A stretch of 64,000 bases of DNA from Gemmatimonadaceae bacterium (GTDB lineage: Bacteria > Gemmatimonadota > Gemmatimonadetes > Gemmatimonadales > Gemmatimonadaceae), in NCBI GenBank assembly GCA_025928185.1, contig JAICKA010000006.1, positions 1-64,000 on the forward strand, given 5' to 3'. The notes below the pieces were generated by a model. The model was not told where the DNA came from. It saw only the letters and a program-made list of their open reading frames with translations, and did not search any database. Both the position numbers and the translations under genes were made by a program. The stretch's first letter is position 1. Each line of letters begins with the position of its first letter. This document shows, one piece after another, positions 38,140 through 52,025 of the stretch.

Positions 38140-39200
38140 TGGGTCAGCTCCCGGTCCGCGTCGGCCTGATCGGCTGCGGCCGGATCTCGAAGAACCATTT
38201 CGAGGCCATTCGGAACGTCGAAGGATTATCGCTTGCGGCCGTCTGCGACACGGATGTCGAGCGGGCGCAACGTGCCGGTGCGGAGCAGGGCGTCCCGTGG
38301 TTCGCCACGCTGGGCGAGATGCTGCAAGCCGGAACCGGACCGGGTGCTTCCGCTCCGTTCGATCTCATGTCCGTGTGCACGCCGTCCGGACTGCATGCGC
38401 AACACGGTTGTGCGGCGGCGGCTGCCGGCAAGCACGTCCTCACTGAAAAGCCGATGGCGTTGTCGCTGTCCCAGGCGGATGCGCTCGTGCAGGCCTGTGA
38501 CGCTGCCGGCGTTCACTTGTTCGTCGTCAAGCAGAACCGGCTGAATCCACCGATTCAGCTGCTCAAGCGAGCCGTCGACAAGGGACGCTTCGGTCGCATC
38601 TACCTCGCGAACGTCACGGTGCGCTGGCAGCGGCCACAGGAGTACTACGACGTCGAACCCTGGCGAGGTACGTGGGAATTCGACGGCGGCGCGATCATGA
38701 ACCAGGCGAGCCACTACGTGGATCTCATCCAGTGGCTCGTGGGGCCGGTCGAGAGCATCGTCGCGAAAACGGCAACGCAGGCGCGGCGGATCGAAGCCGA
38801 GGATTCCGGCGTCGCGGTGCTGAAGTTCCGCTCAGGCGCACTCGGCGTGATCGAAGTGAACGTGCTCACCTTCCCGAAGAACCTCGAAGGGTCGATCACG
38901 ATTCTCGGCGAGAAGGGATCGGTGAAGATCGGCGGCACGGCCGTCAACCGTGTCGAGCACTGGGCGTTCGCGGATTACGACGACGACGACAAGCTGATCG
39001 AGGCGTCAAATACCAATCCCCCGACCGTGTATGGCTTCGGCCACGACGGCTATTACCGCAACGTGCTGGCGGTGCTGCGCGGTGAGGCGAAGCCCGAAAC
39101 GGACGGTCGCGCCGGACGCAAGTCGCTCGAGATCATCCTTGGCATCTACGAGTCGGCCCGGACCGGACGCGAGGTGCCGATCCCGCTTCGCTCGATGTGA
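38139..39200 (+). CDS. Gfo/Idh/MocA oxidoreductase, WbpB-like
   Basis: A 353-residue NAD(H)-dependent sugar dehydrogenase. The N-terminal VGLIGCGRISKNHFEAI is the dinucleotide fold, GKHVLTEKPMALS is the EKP catalytic signature, and QASHYVDLIQWL is typical of WbpB. It would oxidise C3 of UDP-GlcNAc-uronic acid. TGATG overlap with the acetyltransferase. Confidence 0.88.
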   Translation: MGQLPVRVGLIGCGRISKNHFEAIRNVEGLSLAAVCDTDVERAQRAGAEQGVPWFATLGEMLQAGTGPGASAPFDLMSVCTPSGLHAQHGCAAAAAGKHVLTEKPMALSLSQADALVQACDAAGVHLFVVKQNRLNPPIQLLKRAVDKGRFGRIYLANVTVRWQRPQEYYDVEPWRGTWEFDGGAIMNQASHYVDLIQWLVGPVESIVAKTATQARRIEAEDSGVAVLKFRSGALGVIEVNVLTFPKNLEGSITILGEKGSVKIGGTAVNRVEHWAFADYDDDDKLIEASNTNPPTVYGFGHDGYYRNVLAVLRGEAKPETDGRAGRKSLEIILGIYESARTGREVPIPLRSM

Positions 39201-39326
39201 GCCTCGCCCCACGGGCGCGCCGAGTGCGTTGACGGCGGGCGCCGCCCCGACGAACTTTCCACGGCTGGACTCGTGACCGCGGCGCTCCGTTGCGCCCGGC
39301 GCCCACACCATCTGAAAATCCTGATA

Positions 39327-40439
39327 ATGCCTGTTCCGCTGCTGGATCTCCGCGCGCAGCACGCGACGATCCGCGATGATGTCGTTTCGAAGCTGCTCGA
39401 TCTCGTCGATTCACAATTGTTCATCCTCGGCGCCCCGGTCGAAGCGCTCGAGCGCCAGGTGGCCGAGCTGTCGCACACGCGGTATGCGGTGGGGTGTGCG
39501 AGCGGCACCGACGCGCTGCTTCTCGCGCTCCGCGCGCTCGATGCAGGCCGCGGCGACGAGGTGATCACGACGCCGTTCACGTTCTTCGCCACCGCCGGCA
39601 CCATTCACAACGTCGGCGCCACGCCGGTGTTCGTCGACATCGATCCCGAGACGTTCAACATCCGGCCGGACCTCGCCGCCGCCGCGCGCACCTCGAAGAC
39701 CAAAGCGGTCGTACCGGTCGACCTGTTCGGGCAGATGGCGGCGGTGGAGCAGATTGCCGCGGCGCTGCCCGGCATTCCCGTGGTCGAGGACGCCGCGCAG
39801 AGCATCGGCGCGCGCCGATCGATCGACGGCGAGTGGCGCATGGCCGGCGAAGTCGCGACGATCGGCACGTTCAGCTTCTTCCCGTCGAAGAATCTCGGCG
39901 GTTACGGCGACGGCGGCATGATGGTGACGCACGACGAGGCGATCGCCGCGCGCCTCAAGCGGCTCCGCATGCACGGGGGCGCCAAGCAGTACTTCCACGA
40001 CGAAGTCGGTTTCAACAGCCGCCTCGACGCGCTGCAGGCAGCGGTGCTGAGCGCCAAGCTGCCGCACCTCGCCGGCTGGAGCGCCAAGCGCCGCGAGAAC
40101 GCGAAGTACTACGACGCCGCGCTCGCCGGCATTGCCGGCGTGCGCACGCCGGTGATCGATCGCGCGAACGAATCGATCTTCAACCAGTACACGATTCGCG
40201 CCGAGCGGCGGGATGACCTTCAGAGTTTCCTCAAGGAGCGTGGTATCGGCACGTCGATCTACTATCCGCTCCCGTTGCACCTGCAGCCGTGCTTCGAGTA
40301 CCTCGGCTACAAGCGGGGAAGCTGTCCGGAGTCCGAACGGGCCGCGGAGGAAGTGCTCTCCCTCCCGATCTATCCGGAGCTGACGCACGCGCAGCTCGAT
40401 GAAGTGATCGACGGCGTGAGGGCGTTCTATGGCCGCTGA
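39327..40439 (+). CDS. DegT/DnrJ/EryC1 aminotransferase, WbpE-like
   Basis: A 370-residue PLP-dependent aminotransferase. GCASGTDALLLALRAL, VEDAAQSIGA and the PLP-lysine loop SFFPSKNLGGYGDGGM are diagnostic. It would add the 3-amino group to the keto sugar made by the WbpB-like enzyme. The 126-bp gap before it shows no clear promoter. It overlaps the UDP-GlcNAc dehydrogenase gene by 11 bp. Confidence 0.9.
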   Translation: MPVPLLDLRAQHATIRDDVVSKLLDLVDSQLFILGAPVEALERQVAELSHTRYAVGCASGTDALLLALRALDAGRGDEVITTPFTFFATAGTIHNVGATPVFVDIDPETFNIRPDLAAAARTSKTKAVVPVDLFGQMAAVEQIAAALPGIPVVEDAAQSIGARRSIDGEWRMAGEVATIGTFSFFPSKNLGGYGDGGMMVTHDEAIAARLKRLRMHGGAKQYFHDEVGFNSRLDALQAAVLSAKLPHLAGWSAKRRENAKYYDAALAGIAGVRTPVIDRANESIFNQYTIRAERRDDLQSFLKERGIGTSIYYPLPLHLQPCFEYLGYKRGSCPESERAAEEVLSLPIYPELTHAQLDEVIDGVRAFYGR

Positions 40440-41793
40440 CGCCGCGGCGGGTCGTTCCAGACAACAACTGCTCGCGCGCATCCAGGACCGGTCAGCCATC
40501 ATCGGCGTGATCGGGCTCGGATACGTGGGCCTGCCGCTGGCGGTGGAATTCGCCAAGGCCGGCTTCCACGTCATCGGCTACGACGTGAGCGAGCGGGTGA
40601 CCGCGCTGCTCATGCGCGGCGAGTCGCACATCCAGGACGTGCCGGCGTCGGAGATCGCTGCCCTCGTCCGGGAAGGGCTGTTCGAGGCGACGACCGATGA
40701 AGCGCGCCTGTCGGAGACCGACGCGATCTCGATCGCGGTGCCGACGCCGCTCTCGAAGACGCGCGACCCAGACATGAGCTACGTCATCGCCGCGGCCGAG
40801 GCGGCCACGCGCCAGGTGCGCCGCGGCACGCTCGTCGTGCTCGAGAGCACCACGTATCCAGGCACGACGCGCGAGGTGCTGCTGCCGGCCCTCACCGGCC
40901 GTGGCTATACCGTCGGCGAAGACATCTTCGTCGCGTTCAGCCCGGAGCGCGTCGATCCGGGCAATCCGGTCTACCACACGAAGAACACGCCCAAGGTCGT
41001 CGGCGGCGTCACGCCGGCGTGTCTCGAGTTGGCGACGGCGCTCTACGCCACGTGCATCGATCAGATGGTGCCGGTGTCGAGCCCCGAGGCGGCGGAGCTG
41101 GTCAAGCTGCTGGAGAACACGTTCCGATCGGTGAACATCGCCATGGTCAACGAGATGGCGATCGTCTGCGACAAGCTGGGTGTGAACGTGTGGGAAGTGA
41201 TCGACGCCGCGGCCACGAAGCCGTTCGGCTTCATGAAGTTCACGCCAGGGCCGGGCATCGGCGGCCACTGCATCCCGCTCGACCCGCATTACCTCGCGTG
41301 GAAGATGCGGACGTTGAATTACAAGACGCGGTTCATCGATCTGGCGAGCGAGATCAACAGCCAGATGCCGGCCTACGTCGTGGAGAAGGTCGCCCACGCG
41401 CTGAACGCCGAGCGGAAGGCGGTGAATGGCAGCCGCATTCTCGTGCTGGGCGTGGCCTACAAGCGGGACATCGACGACGTGCGCGAGAGTCCGGCGCTCG
41501 ACGTGATTCGGCTGCTCGAGGAGCAGGGCGCGACGGTGTCGTTCCACGATCCGTACATCACCTCCGTGCGCGAGGACGGACACGTGCGCAAGGGTGCGGC
41601 GCTCACGTCCGAGACGCTGGCGAAGACGGACGCGGTGGTGATCGTGACCGATCACCGCTCGGTGGATTACCAGATGGTGATGGATCACGCGCCGCTGATC
41701 GTCGACAGCCGCAACGTCACCGCCGATCTGGTGCGGACCAAGGCGCGTGTCGTGACGCTGTCCGCCGCACGCGGATCGGAGACGGATTCGTGA
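40429..41793 (+). CDS. UDP-N-acetylglucosamine 6-dehydrogenase (WbpA-like)
   Basis: A 454-residue nucleotide-sugar dehydrogenase making the uronic acid from UDP-GlcNAc. IGVIGLGYVGLPLAVEFAK is the NAD loop, AISIAVPTPLSK follows, and GPGIGGHCIPLDPHYLAWK contains the catalytic cysteine. This form of the motif is typical of UDP-HexNAc rather than UDP-glucose dehydrogenases. It starts the UDP-GlcNAc3NAcA route together with the three preceding genes. Confidence 0.9.
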   Translation: MAADAAAGRSRQQLLARIQDRSAIIGVIGLGYVGLPLAVEFAKAGFHVIGYDVSERVTALLMRGESHIQDVPASEIAALVREGLFEATTDEARLSETDAISIAVPTPLSKTRDPDMSYVIAAAEAATRQVRRGTLVVLESTTYPGTTREVLLPALTGRGYTVGEDIFVAFSPERVDPGNPVYHTKNTPKVVGGVTPACLELATALYATCIDQMVPVSSPEAAELVKLLENTFRSVNIAMVNEMAIVCDKLGVNVWEVIDAAATKPFGFMKFTPGPGIGGHCIPLDPHYLAWKMRTLNYKTRFIDLASEINSQMPAYVVEKVAHALNAERKAVNGSRILVLGVAYKRDIDDVRESPALDVIRLLEEQGATVSFHDPYITSVREDGHVRKGAALTSETLAKTDAVVIVTDHRSVDYQMVMDHAPLIVDSRNVTADLVRTKARVVTLSAARGSETDS

Positions 41794-41887
41794 TTCCGGC
41801 GAACCGCTTGGTCGGCCCGCGGTTTGCACCGATGACGTTCGGGCTGCCGTTGTCGTCAGTCGTGTGCGTCGTCTTGTTGGAGCATCT

Positions 41888-43210
41888 GTGAACATCACCG
41901 TTGTCGGAACCGGATACGTGGGGCTCGTTGCCGGTGCCTGTCTCGCCGAGACGGGCAACCAGGTCGTGGGCGCCGACGTCGATTTGAAAAAGATCGAAGG
42001 GCTGAAGCGGAACGTTCTGCCGATCTACGAGCCGGGCCTCGACCGGCTCGTGGAACGGAACCAGGCCGCTGGCCGGCTCACCTTCACCACGGACGTGGGC
42101 GCTGCGATTGCGCACGCGTCGGTCGTCTTCATCGCGGTCGGCACGCCGCCGGACGAGGATGGATCGGCCGACCTGCGGCACGTGCTCGCCGTTGCCGAAG
42201 AGATCGGGCGGCACATGGCACGCGAGACCGTGGTCGTCACCAAGTCCACGGTGCCCGTCGGCACCGCGGCCAAGGTCGCCGAATGCGTTGCGCGGAACGC
42301 GAAATACCCGTTCCATGTCGTGAGCAATCCGGAATTCCTGAAGGAAGGCGCGGCAGTCGACGACTTCATGAAGCCCGACCGTGTCGTGCTCGGCGCTGAA
42401 ACGGATCACGCGCGCAGCGTGATGGCCGAGCTCTACGCGCCGTTCGTGCGCACCGGCAAGCCGATCATCTTCATGGACGTGCCGTCCGCGGAGATGACGA
42501 AGTACGCGGCCAACGCGATGCTCGCCACGCGCATCTCGTTCATGAACGACATTGCCAATCTCTGTGAGCGGGTCGGCGCCAACGTCGATCACGTGCGCAA
42601 GGGCATCGGATCGGACGATCGCATCGGTCCCGCATTCCTGTTTCCCGGCCCGGGTTACGGCGGCTCGTGCTTCCCGAAGGACGTGAAGGCACTGGTGCGC
42701 ACGGCGCGCGACCAGGCGACCTGCCTCCGCATTCTCGAGGCGGTGGAATCGGTCAACGAGGACCAGAAGCACCGGATGTTCCAGAAGCTGATGTCCGCCG
42801 TGGGCGACGATCTGCAAGGCGCGCGCATCGCGGTCTGGGGTCTGGCATTCAAGCCGAATACGGACGACATGCGCGAGGCGCCGGCGCTCACTCTGATCGA
42901 GGACCTGCTCGCCGCGGGCGCGACAGTCGCGGCGCACGATCCCGTCGCGATGGATGAAGCCAGGCGGCGGCTCGCGCATGCCGGCGATCGCGTGCGGTTC
43001 GCGTCCTCCAGCTATGACGCACTCGACGGCGCCGATGCGCTCGCGGTCGTTACGGACTGGAACGAGTACCGCCATCCGGACTTCGGCCGCATCAAGCAGA
43101 CGCTCAAACGCCCGCTGATCGTCGACGGCCGGAATCTCTACGCGCTGCATCGCATGGCCGACATGGGCTTCACCTACCATTCCGTCGGCCGCCCGAGCGT
43201 CGCCCAGTAA
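41888..43210 (+). CDS. ugd: UDP-glucose 6-dehydrogenase
   Basis: A 440-residue enzyme making UDP-glucuronate. [19 protein letters not shown] at the start, [11 protein letters not shown] and the catalytic [15 protein letters not shown] are standard Ugd. GTG start with GGAG upstream. The UDP-glucuronate decarboxylase gene follows one base after its stop, giving a UDP-xylose route. Confidence 0.93.
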   Translation: MNITVVGTGYVGLVAGACLAETGNQVVGADVDLKKIEGLKRNVLPIYEPGLDRLVERNQAAGRLTFTTDVGAAIAHASVVFIAVGTPPDEDGSADLRHVLAVAEEIGRHMARETVVVTKSTVPVGTAAKVAECVARNAKYPFHVVSNPEFLKEGAAVDDFMKPDRVVLGAETDHARSVMAELYAPFVRTGKPIIFMDVPSAEMTKYAANAMLATRISFMNDIANLCERVGANVDHVRKGIGSDDRIGPAFLFPGPGYGGSCFPKDVKALVRTARDQATCLRILEAVESVNEDQKHRMFQKLMSAVGDDLQGARIAVWGLAFKPNTDDMREAPALTLIEDLLAAGATVAAHDPVAMDEARRRLAHAGDRVRFASSSYDALDGADALAVVTDWNEYRHPDFGRIKQTLKRPLIVDGRNLYALHRMADMGFTYHSVGRPSVAQ

Positions 43211-43211
43211 T

Positions 43212-44192
43212 ATGAGAGTTCTCATCACGGGTGCCGCGGGATTTCTTGGCTCGCATCTGACCGACCGATTTCTCCGCGACGGCCACGAGGTGGTGGGACT
43301 CGACAACTTCCTGACCGGCAGCCCGGACAACATCGCGCACCTCACCGGGAACGCGAAGTTCCAGTTCATCCGGCACAACATCTCCGACTACACGTACGTC
43401 GCCGGCCATCTCGACGGTGTGCTGCACTTCGCCTCGCCCGCCAGTCCGATCGACTACCTCGAGCTGCCTATCCAGACGCTCAAGGTCGGCTCGCTCGGGA
43501 CGATCAACGCGCTGGGCATCGCGAAGTCGAAGGGGGCGCGGTTCTTCCTCGCGTCGACCTCGGAGATCTATGGCGATCCACTCGTCCACCCGCAGACGGA
43601 GTCCTACTGGGGCAACGTCAATTCGATCGGGCCGCGCGGAGTCTACGACGAGGCCAAGCGGTTCGCCGAAGCCGTGACGATGGCCTATCACCGGCATCAC
43701 GGCATCGACACGCGGATCGTGCGGATCTTCAACACCTACGGTCCACGCATGCGTCCGCACGACGGCCGCGTCGTGTCGAACTTCATCGTGCAGGCGCTCA
43801 CCGGCGAGCCGCTCACGCTCTATGGCGACGGAACCCAGACGCGCAGCTTCTGCTACGTCGACGACGAAGTCGAGGGGATCTTCCGCCTGTTCATGCGCGG
43901 GGACGCTGAGCCGACCAACATCGGCAACCCCGATGAGTACACGGTAAAGGAACTGGCGGAGATGGTGCTCGAGCTCACGGGCTCGCGATCCGAGCTGGTC
44001 CATCTGCCGCTGCCCACCGACGATCCAAAAGTTCGCAAGCCGGACATCACACGCGCCCGCGAAAAACTCGGCTGGGAGCCGCGCGTGCCGGTCCGCGAGG
44101 GTCTGGCCAGAACGATCGAATACTTTCGCACGCTCACGGACGCGTCCTCGATTTCCACTCGGACGCTCGGCACGGCAGCCAGCGTCGCCTGA
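43212..44192 (+). CDS. UDP-glucuronate decarboxylase (UDP-xylose synthase)
   Basis: A 326-residue SDR-fold enzyme. [18 protein letters not shown] binds [22 protein letters not shown] and [13 protein letters not shown] (YxxxK) and [18 protein letters not shown] are typical of Uxs. It turns UDP-glucuronate into UDP-xylose. It is directly behind ugd, the supplier of its substrate. Confidence 0.92.
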   Translation: MRVLITGAAGFLGSHLTDRFLRDGHEVVGLDNFLTGSPDNIAHLTGNAKFQFIRHNISDYTYVAGHLDGVLHFASPASPIDYLELPIQTLKVGSLGTINALGIAKSKGARFFLASTSEIYGDPLVHPQTESYWGNVNSIGPRGVYDEAKRFAEAVTMAYHRHHGIDTRIVRIFNTYGPRMRPHDGRVVSNFIVQALTGEPLTLYGDGTQTRSFCYVDDEVEGIFRLFMRGDAEPTNIGNPDEYTVKELAEMVLELTGSRSELVHLPLPTDDPKVRKPDITRAREKLGWEPRVPVREGLARTIEYFRTLTDASSISTRTLGTAASVA

Positions 44193-44233
44193 TTTGTGGC
44201 GGCGCGGCCGGGTCCGCCGGCGCGCTCAGGTGT

Positions 44234-44239
44234 TATCTT
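44234..44239 (+). promoter_or_regulatory. Possible extended -10 promoter element before bamD
   Basis: TGT followed by TATCTT (44234-44239) lies about 50 bp before bamD. The TG one base ahead fits an extended -10 element. There is no clear -35, so the call is tentative. Confidence 0.35.
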
Positions 44240-44289
44240 TCCCGGCTCGCGTGTGAACCGCTCGCCCCGTCCCGGGTAGAACCACAGAT

Positions 44290-45090
44290 ATGGCCCGTCA
44301 TTCCTGGACAGTTGTCGCCGCGCTGGCGTTGCTGGCGGCCGCGGCGTGCAAGCCGGATTTCGATCTGAAAAAGCTCACGTCGAACGAAGCGCTCTACAAG
44401 GCGTCGCTCGCCGAGTACAACCATCACAGCTGGGATAACGCGGTCACCGGATTCGAGAAGCTGACGACCGATCTGCCGGCGCGCGATACGCTGCTGCCTC
44501 GGTCATATTGGTATCTCGCGTCCGCCCACGAGCACATCGGCGAGCACCTGCTCGCGGCGCAAAGCTATGACCGCCTGGTGGAGTCGTTCCCGGACGATTC
44601 GCTCGCCGACGATGCAGCGCTCGAGGCGTCGAGGTCCTACCGGAAGATGTGGCGCAAGCCCGAGCTCGATCCGCTCTACGGCGAGCAGGCATTGTCGTCG
44701 TACAACACGCTGATCGGCCTGTATCCAACCTCGCCGCTCATCCCGACGGCGCAGAAGGAGATCGCGGAACTCGAGAACTGGTTCGCGATCAAGGACTACA
44801 AGACCGGGATGTACTACTTCCGGCTCAAGTGCTACGACTGCGCGATGATCTACTTCAAGGACGTGCTGGCGAAGTACGGCAACACGCCTACGGCGAAGCA
44901 GGCCGGCGTCAAGCTGGTGCAGTCGAACGTCGCGGTGCACTACAAGGACGACGCGGCGGACCTGTGCGCGCAGCTCCGCCCCAAGTATCCCGGCGACCGT
45001 GACGTCCGCGACGCATGCAAGGATGTGCCGGTCGTGGCGGCGGCGCACGACACCGCCTCGCAGGCTCCCGTGAAGCCTCCGGCGCCCTGA
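44290..45090 (+). CDS. bamD: Outer-membrane assembly lipoprotein BamD
   Basis: A 266-residue TPR lipoprotein of the beta-barrel assembly machine. The signal peptide ends LAAAAC with Cys20. The mature protein shows TPR-like helices: YNHHSWDNAVTGFEKL, YLASAHEHIGEHLLAAQSYD and TGMYYFRLKCYDCAMIYFKD. Length and order fit the BamD/YfiO family. nadD starts 3 bp after it. Confidence 0.85.
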   Translation: MARHSWTVVAALALLAAAACKPDFDLKKLTSNEALYKASLAEYNHHSWDNAVTGFEKLTTDLPARDTLLPRSYWYLASAHEHIGEHLLAAQSYDRLVESFPDDSLADDAALEASRSYRKMWRKPELDPLYGEQALSSYNTLIGLYPTSPLIPTAQKEIAELENWFAIKDYKTGMYYFRLKCYDCAMIYFKDVLAKYGNTPTAKQAGVKLVQSNVAVHYKDDAADLCAQLRPKYPGDRDVRDACKDVPVVAAAHDTASQAPVKPPAP

Positions 45091-45093
45091 CCG

Positions 45094-45666
45094 GTGCGGA
45101 TCGGGCTCCTTGGGGGGAGCTTCGATCCCCCGCACGTTGGACACCTGCTCGCCGCGAGCGACGCCTTCGATGCGCTCGCGCTCGATCGCCTCGTGTTCAT
45201 GCCCGCGGCCACGCAGCCGCTCAAGGCTGGTCGCGCGACCGCCACACCCGAACAGCGCCTCGCAATGACACGGCTGCTCGCCGGCGATGACGAACGGTTC
45301 GATGTGAGCTCGATCGAAATCGACCGGGGCGGGTTATCTTACACGGTTGACACATTGACGTCGTTGGGAGCGAGGTGGCCGGCCGCCGAACTCTTCCTGC
45401 TCGTGGGCGCCGACGTGCCGCGCTCGTTCCCGAGCTGGCGCGAGCCGGAACGAATCGTTCAGCTCGCAACCGTCGTAGTGCTGCAACGGGGAGGCGAATC
45501 GATCGACGTGGCGGGCATGCCGGGTACACCGCGCGTGCTGGCCACCCGCCGCATCGACGTGTCGTCGACGGAGATTCGCCAGCGCGTGCGTGAAGGAAAG
45601 TCGATTCGAGGTTTCGTGCCGGTGACCGTCGCCGAATTCATCGCGGCGGAGCGGCTGTACCGTTAG
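45094..45666 (+). CDS. nadD: Nicotinate-nucleotide adenylyltransferase
   Basis: A 190-residue enzyme forming deamido-NAD. IGLLGGSFDPPHVGHLLAA is the nucleotidyltransferase HxGH motif, and DVSSTEIRQRVREGKS is the C-terminal ISSTxxR motif. GTG start shortly behind bamD. Confidence 0.94.
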   Translation: MRIGLLGGSFDPPHVGHLLAASDAFDALALDRLVFMPAATQPLKAGRATATPEQRLAMTRLLAGDDERFDVSSIEIDRGGLSYTVDTLTSLGARWPAAELFLLVGADVPRSFPSWREPERIVQLATVVVLQRGGESIDVAGMPGTPRVLATRRIDVSSTEIRQRVREGKSIRGFVPVTVAEFIAAERLYR

Positions 45667-45674
45667 AGGATTGC

Positions 45675-48980
<3,306 letters not shown>

Positions 48981-49081
48981 TCCGTGCGCCGTGGTCGGTC
49001 ATGCATGGACCGCACTAAAACGATGATGGTCGGCCAGACGCTGCCTCGTACCGTGCTCTGCAACTTCAACCGGAGCTCGGC

Positions 49082-49786
49082 ATGTCTGGCCAGGTGGTTC
49101 CAAAAGCGTTAACTATTCGAGAGTTGCCCCGTTCCGAGCGGCCGCGCGAGCGGCTGATCGACCTCGGCGCCGCGTCACTCAGCAGCGCCGAGCTGCTGGC
49201 CATCCTGCTCGGATCAGGCGGATCGGGGAGAAGCGCGGTTCAGATCGGGCAAGCCGTGCTTGCCGAAGCTGGCGGAGCCCTGCGCTGGATCGCGCGGCAG
49301 CCCGTGGCCGCGCTGACGTCGGTGGCCGGGATCGGAACGGCTCGTGCGGTGACGATTCACGCGTCGCTGGAGCTCGGCAGGCGAATGGCGGCGGAAGGCC
49401 GGCAGGACGGGTCGCCGGTGCGATCGCCGCGTGACGTCGTGGAATACTTCGGTCCACGAATGGAGGACTTGCCCGTCGAGGAGTTTCACGTGGCGGTGCT
49501 GGATGCGCAGCATCGTCTGGAGCGGGACATCACCGTCACGCGTGGCATACTCAATTCGTCGCTCGTCCATCCTCGAGAAGTGTTTCGGGAAGCGATCGCC
49601 GAGCGCGCGGCGGCGGTGATTCTGGTGCACAACCATCCAAGCGGCGACCCCAGCCCGTCGCCCGACGATCGCACGGTGACGGCGCAGTTGGTGGCGGCTG
49701 GACGGCTGCTCGACATCCCGGTGCACGATCACGTGATCATCGGGCGAGGTCGGTACACGAGCTTCGCGGAGGCAGGACTGTTGTGA
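49082..49786 (+). CDS. radC: RadC family (JAB/MPN domain) protein
   Basis: A 234-residue protein with an N-terminal helix-hairpin-helix part (AALTSVAGIGTARAVTI) and a JAB metalloprotease-like domain with VILVHNHPSGDPSPSPDD. Named DNA repair protein RadC, but its role is not settled. GTGA overlap with the next gene. The 101-bp gap before it contains nothing recognised. Confidence 0.92.
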   Translation: MSGQVVPKALTIRELPRSERPRERLIDLGAASLSSAELLAILLGSGGSGRSAVQIGQAVLAEAGGALRWIARQPVAALTSVAGIGTARAVTIHASLELGRRMAAEGRQDGSPVRSPRDVVEYFGPRMEDLPVEEFHVAVLDAQHRLERDITVTRGILNSSLVHPREVFREAIAERAAAVILVHNHPSGDPSPSPDDRTVTAQLVAAGRLLDIPVHDHVIIGRGRYTSFAEAGLL

Positions 49787-51957
49787 CGGCGATTGCGGTA
49801 CGTGGTGATGAGTTCATGCCGGGGTGGCGCGAGGACGAGCTTCCATTGCACGACAAGCTCGACCGCGACCTCCTTTTGCGCGCGTATCGCTTTGGCGAGG
49901 CGGCGCACCGCGGACAGCTTCGCAACTCCGGCGAGCCGTACATCTCGCACTCGATCGAGGTCGCGAAGATCCTCGCCGGCCTGCAGCTCGACTCCACGAC
50001 CGTCGCCAGCGGCTTCCTCCACGACGTCATCGAAGACACGCGGCTCACGCTCGCCGACGTCGAACGCGAGTTCGGGTCCGAGATCGCCGCCATTGTCGAC
50101 GGCCTGACCAAGATCGCCAAGCTGCCGACCGGCGGCTCGACGCAGGAGCGGCAGGTCGAGAGCTATCGCAAGCTGCTGCTGTCGATCGCCAAGGACGCGC
50201 GGGTGATCATCGTCAAGCTGGCCGACCGGCTGCACAACATGCGCACGCTCGACTGGTTGCCCCCGGAGAAGCGCCGCCGCATTGCCCAGGAGACTCGCGA
50301 CCTCTACGCGCCGCTCGCGCACCGCTTCGGCATGGCGCGGCTGCGCTGGGAGCTCGAGGACCTGGCATTCAAACATCTCGAAACAGAGGAATACAAGGCG
50401 CTCGCCAAGCAGGTCGCGCAGAAGCGCGGCGAGCGCGAAGCGCTGATCAAGCAGATGAGCGAGCCGCTCATCGAGGCGCTCGGGCGAGCCGGCATCTCCA
50501 ACGTCGAGGTCACCGGCCGGCCGAAGCATCTGTGGTCGATCTACAAGAAGATGAAGCAGCGCGAAAAGCCGTACGAGGAGATCTACGACCTCCTCGCCAT
50601 TCGCGTGCTCGTCAACTCGGTGCCCGATTGCTACCACGCGCTCGGCATCATCCATGATGGCTGGACGCCGGTGCAGGAGCGCATCAAGGATTACATCGCA
50701 CAGCCCAAATCGAACGGGTATCAGTCGCTCCACACGACGGTGTTCGGACCGGGCCGGCAGTTGTACGAGGTGCAGATCCGCACGCGCGACATGCATCGCA
50801 CGGCAGACTTCGGCATCGCCGCGCACTGGCGCTACAAGGAGGACGCGAAGAGCGACGAGCTCGATCGGCATCTGTCCTGGTTCCGGCAGGTGCTCGAGTT
50901 GCAGATGGATGCGAAGACGCCGGACGAGTTTCTGGAATTCCTCAAGCTCGACCTGTATCAGGACGAGATCTTCGTCTTCACACCCACCGGCGACGTCATT
51001 CAGTTGCCGAAGGGCGCGACGCCGATCGACTTCGCGTTCGCGGTGCACACGGAAGTCGGCGTGCATTGCGCAGGCGCGCGGGTGAATGGACGCATCGCGC
51101 CGCTCTCGCGGCCGCTGCGCAATTCGGAAACGGTCGAGATCATCACGTCGGCCACCGCAAAGCCGACGCGCGACTGGCTCGCTCACGTCCGCACCGGCCG
51201 CGCGCGTCACAAGATCCGGCAGATCCTCAAGCGCGACGCGCAGAGCTCGGCCGAGAAGCTCGGTCAGGACATGCTGGACCGCGAGCTGAAGCGGCGCCGC
51301 CTCACGAAGCCGGACGACGACCAGCTCGATGCCGCGGCGCAGGCGCTGAGCCTCACCGACGCCACGCATTTGCTCGCGTCGATCGGGCAGGGTGACGTGA
51401 ACGTGACGCTTGCCCTCAAGCATCTATTCCCCGACGAAGCGGAAACGGAAGCGGTCAAGCCGAACGTCTTCGAGCGTTTCGTCGAGCGTGTTCGCGGCAC
51501 CAAGGGCGTGCGCATTCAGGGCGTCGACGGATTGATGGTGCGGTACGCGCAGTGTTGTCAGCCGGTGCCCGGCGACGCCGTGGTCGGCTACGTGACGCGC
51601 GGCCGCGGCGTGAGCATTCACCGCGCCGACTGCCCGAACCTGCTGCTGCTCGCCCACGAGCCGGAGCGCCGTCTCGAGATCGATTGGCAGGAAGCACAAG
51701 GCGAACGGTTCCTGGTGCGGCTGGCGCTCGAGGGCAACGACCGGCGCGGACTCTACGCCGACGTCGCGGCCGCGGTCAGCTCGACGGGCACGGACATCAA
51801 GAGCATGGACCTCCGCAGCACGGACGGCCGCGCGATCGGCTCGATGCTCGTCGAGGTCGAGAACCTCGTGCACCTCGAAAAGATCATCCGCGCCACTCGG
51901 CGCGTGAAAGGCATCACGGAAGTGTCGCGGCGCGAGCGGCTGACGACGGACACCTGA
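49783..51957 (+). CDS. rel: Bifunctional (p)ppGpp synthetase/hydrolase
   Basis: A 724-residue stringent-response enzyme. The hydrolase HD motif FLHDVIEDT is intact. The synthetase carries [18 protein letters not shown], whose RxKD form is found in bifunctional Rel/SpoT enzymes. TGS ([20 protein letters not shown]) and a C-terminal ACT domain follow. GTG start overlaps the radC stop. Confidence 0.95.
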   Translation: MTAIAVRGDEFMPGWREDELPLHDKLDRDLLLRAYRFGEAAHRGQLRNSGEPYISHSIEVAKILAGLQLDSTTVASGFLHDVIEDTRLTLADVEREFGSEIAAIVDGLTKIAKLPTGGSTQERQVESYRKLLLSIAKDARVIIVKLADRLHNMRTLDWLPPEKRRRIAQETRDLYAPLAHRFGMARLRWELEDLAFKHLETEEYKALAKQVAQKRGEREALIKQMSEPLIEALGRAGISNVEVTGRPKHLWSIYKKMKQREKPYEEIYDLLAIRVLVNSVPDCYHALGIIHDGWTPVQERIKDYIAQPKSNGYQSLHTTVFGPGRQLYEVQIRTRDMHRTADFGIAAHWRYKEDAKSDELDRHLSWFRQVLELQMDAKTPDEFLEFLKLDLYQDEIFVFTPTGDVIQLPKGATPIDFAFAVHTEVGVHCAGARVNGRIAPLSRPLRNSETVEIITSATAKPTRDWLAHVRTGRARHKIRQILKRDAQSSAEKLGQDMLDRELKRRRLTKPDDDQLDAAAQALSLTDATHLLASIGQGDVNVTLALKHLFPDEAETEAVKPNVFERFVERVRGTKGVRIQGVDGLMVRYAQCCQPVPGDAVVGYVTRGRGVSIHRADCPNLLLLAHEPERRLEIDWQEAQGERFLVRLALEGNDRRGLYADVAAAVSSTGTDIKSMDLRSTDGRAIGSMLVEVENLVHLEKIIRATRRVKGITEVSRRERLTTDT

Positions 51958-52013
51958 GGAGCGGGGGAGCGGGACGTAGGGCGGCCGCCCCGAACAAATC
52001 CCGATCAGGGCAT

Positions 52014-52019
52014 TATATT
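52014..52019 (+). promoter_or_regulatory. Possible leaderless -10 element of uvrB
   Basis: TATATT (52014-52019) stands exactly six bases before the uvrB ATG at 52026, and no Shine-Dalgarno sequence is visible. This is the geometry of a leaderless promoter. The -35 region (around 51991) is poor. Confidence 0.45.
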
Positions 52020-52025
52020 CTCACG

